This document shows, one piece after another, positions 62,896-64,000 of a stretch of DNA of 64,000 bases (its first letter is position 1; the number at the start of each line of letters is the position of its first letter). This DNA is from Pseudoxanthomonas sp. (GTDB lineage Bacteria > Pseudomonadota > Gammaproteobacteria > Xanthomonadales > Xanthomonadaceae). The translations under genes were made by a program, and so were the position numbers. The DNA lies in NCBI RefSeq assembly GCF_027498035.1, contig NZ_CP114978.1, forward strand, positions 3,038,001-3,102,000. The letters run 5' to 3'. Below the pieces are notes generated by a model, which was given only the letters and a program-made list of their open reading frames with translations, was not told the origin of the DNA and did not search any database.

Positions 62896-64000
62896 ATGCA
62901 TCCGACCCTGATCGATTTCCTCACTGGTGGCTTGCTGCAGTTCAGCTGGTGGGAGCTGGCGCTGGTGCTGCTGGTGTGCGTCCAGCTGACCATCTTCTCG
63001 GTGACCCTGTACCTGCATCGCAGCCAGGCCCATCGCGGCGTGGATTTCCACCCGGTGCTCAATCATTTCTTCCGGTTCTGGACGTGGCTGACCACGTCCA
63101 TGATCACCAAGGAGTGGGTGGCGATCCACCGCAAGCACCACGCCAAGGTCGAAACCGACGAAGACCCGCACAGCCCGCAGACCAAGGGCATCCGCAAGGT
63201 GTTCTGGGAAGGCGTGGAGCTGTACCGCGAAGCCCGCTGGCAGCGTGCCGATATCGAACAGTACGGCCGCGGTGCGCCGGAAGACTGGATCGAGCGTCGC
63301 CTGTATACGCCGCTGGCGACCTGGGGTCCGGTGACGCTGGCGTTCGTGCAGTTCGCGTTGTTCGGCCTGCCGGGCATCGCGTTGTGGGCAATCCAGATGG
63401 CGTGGATCCCGTTCTGGGCTGCCGGCGTGGTCAACGGCCTGGGCCACTGGTGGGGTTACCGCAACTTCGAATCGGCCGACACCTCGACCAACCTGACCCC
63501 GTGGGCGTTCTGGATCGGCGGCGAAGAGCTGCACAACAACCACCATGCGTTCCCCAGTTCGGCCCGCTTCGCGATGCGCCGCTGGGAGTTCGACATCGGC
63601 TGGGCGGCGATCAAGGGCCTGGAAGCCGTGGGCCTGGCCAAGGTGCTGCGTGTGGCGCCGCGCCTGGACATCCGGCCGAACATCTCGGTGCCCGACGCTG
63701 ACACGGTCAAGGCGCTGTTGTCGCACCGGTTCCAGGCGATGACCGACTACCAGCGCAACGTGTTCAAGCCGGTGCTGGCCGAAGAAGCCGCGCTGGCCGG
63801 GCAGAAGCTGCGCCAGCTGCTGCCACGGCGGATGCGTCGCGGCCTGGTCGACGACGGTCGCTGGCTCAAGCCCGACGCGCGCGACGCCCTCAACAGCTGG
63901 GTCGCCCAGCGCCCGCGCATGCAGGCGCTGGTCGAGCACCGCAAGCGCCTGGCTGCGGTGCTGGAGGCGCGCTCGCACGACGCGGCCGAGCGCCTGCGCC
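62896..64000 (+). CDS. Fatty acid (acyl-CoA or acyl-lipid) desaturase, 3' end outside the window
   Basis: The frame from the ATG at 62896, with a strong GGAGGGGG, stays open to the right edge (368 residues). The three histidine boxes of membrane di-iron desaturases are present: YLHRSQAHR, IHRKHHAKVETDED and EELHNNHHAFPSS. Hydrophobic segments surround them (LALVLLVCVQLTIFSVTLYL). It introduces a double bond into acyl chains, probably Delta9. The C-terminal part seen here (LLPRRMRRGLVDDGRWLKPD) is charged and helical. It is on the same strand as the TlpA-like gene at 101 bp. Confidence 0.92.
   Translation, partial: MHPTLIDFLTGGLLQFSWWELALVLLVCVQLTIFSVTLYLHRSQAHRGVDFHPVLNHFFRFWTWLTTSMITKEWVAIHRKHHAKVETDEDPHSPQTKGIRKVFWEGVELYREARWQRADIEQYGRGAPEDWIERRLYTPLATWGPVTLAFVQFALFGLPGIALWAIQMAWIPFWAAGVVNGLGHWWGYRNFESADTSTNLTPWAFWIGGEELHNNHHAFPSSARFAMRRWEFDIGWAAIKGLEAVGLAKVLRVAPRLDIRPNISVPDADTVKALLSHRFQAMTDYQRNVFKPVLAEEAALAGQKLRQLLPRRMRRGLVDDGRWLKPDARDALNSWVAQRPRMQALVEHRKRLAAVLEARSHDAAERLR

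Noticed and set aside
1..64000. CRISPR arrays, prophage, insertion sequences, tRNA or rRNA genes
   Set aside because: I found no regularly spaced repeats, transposase or integrase motifs, or tRNA/rRNA-like sequence by reading; a dedicated tRNA or covariance scan was not possible.

Overview
This window is high-GC, gene-dense DNA from a member of the Xanthomonadales (Xanthomonadaceae/Lysobacteraceae; Pseudoxanthomonas, Stenotrophomonas, Lysobacter and relatives all fit). The assignment rests on a type IV secretion effector with the XVIPCD tail typical of this order, on GTAG-type REP hairpins like those of Stenotrophomonas/Xanthomonas, on an S46 dipeptidyl-peptidase, and on the style of the housekeeping proteins. 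No rRNA, tRNA, CRISPR array, transposase or phage gene was seen.

Positions 1-9091 hold a protocatechuate/quinate catabolic block, all on the minus strand. A secreted beta-helix protein in the position of 3-dehydroshikimate dehydratase (quiC-like), an OprB porin (quiX-like), a secreted type I 3-dehydroquinate dehydratase (quiB-like) and a pcaK-like aromatic acid transporter are followed by pcaI, pcaJ, a frameshifted pcaF and the start of pcaH, which runs off the left edge. The enzymes would convert dehydroquinate/dehydroshikimate to protocatechuate in the periplasm, import it, and carry it through the beta-ketoadipate pathway. Related inverted repeats that resemble IclR-type pca boxes lie upstream of both quiC-like and pcaI.

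Positions 9092-23300 are mixed. They hold tex, an Fsr-like efflux pump divergent from an AraC regulator, a lipoprotein plus XVIPCD effector pair (probable antibacterial X-Tfi/X-Tfe with a zinc-peptidase-like domain), and a TetR/lipoprotein/SDR module flanked by an intact and a decayed copy of a DUF1328 gene. An S46 peptidase and several small proteins follow.

Positions 23349-49778 are mostly housekeeping: tamB-tamA, glyS-glyQ, a GspE-type ATPase, tatABC, hemH, rdgC, ttcA and plsB. Positions 50079-64000 carry pyrF, an e(P4)-type phosphatase, yceH, a LprI+MliC-like lipoprotein, rep, tdk, an ECF sigma factor with a Ser/Thr kinase-TPR partner, mutM, a solitary ABC ATPase, a TlpA-like thioredoxin and a partial acyl-lipid desaturase.

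An important caveat is that four loci (pcaF, tamB, glyQ/GST, plsB) each behave as if one extra base had been inserted. At least two of these genes are essential, so uncorrected sequencing or assembly insertions are the simplest explanation, and the apparent GlyQ-GST fusion should be read in that light.
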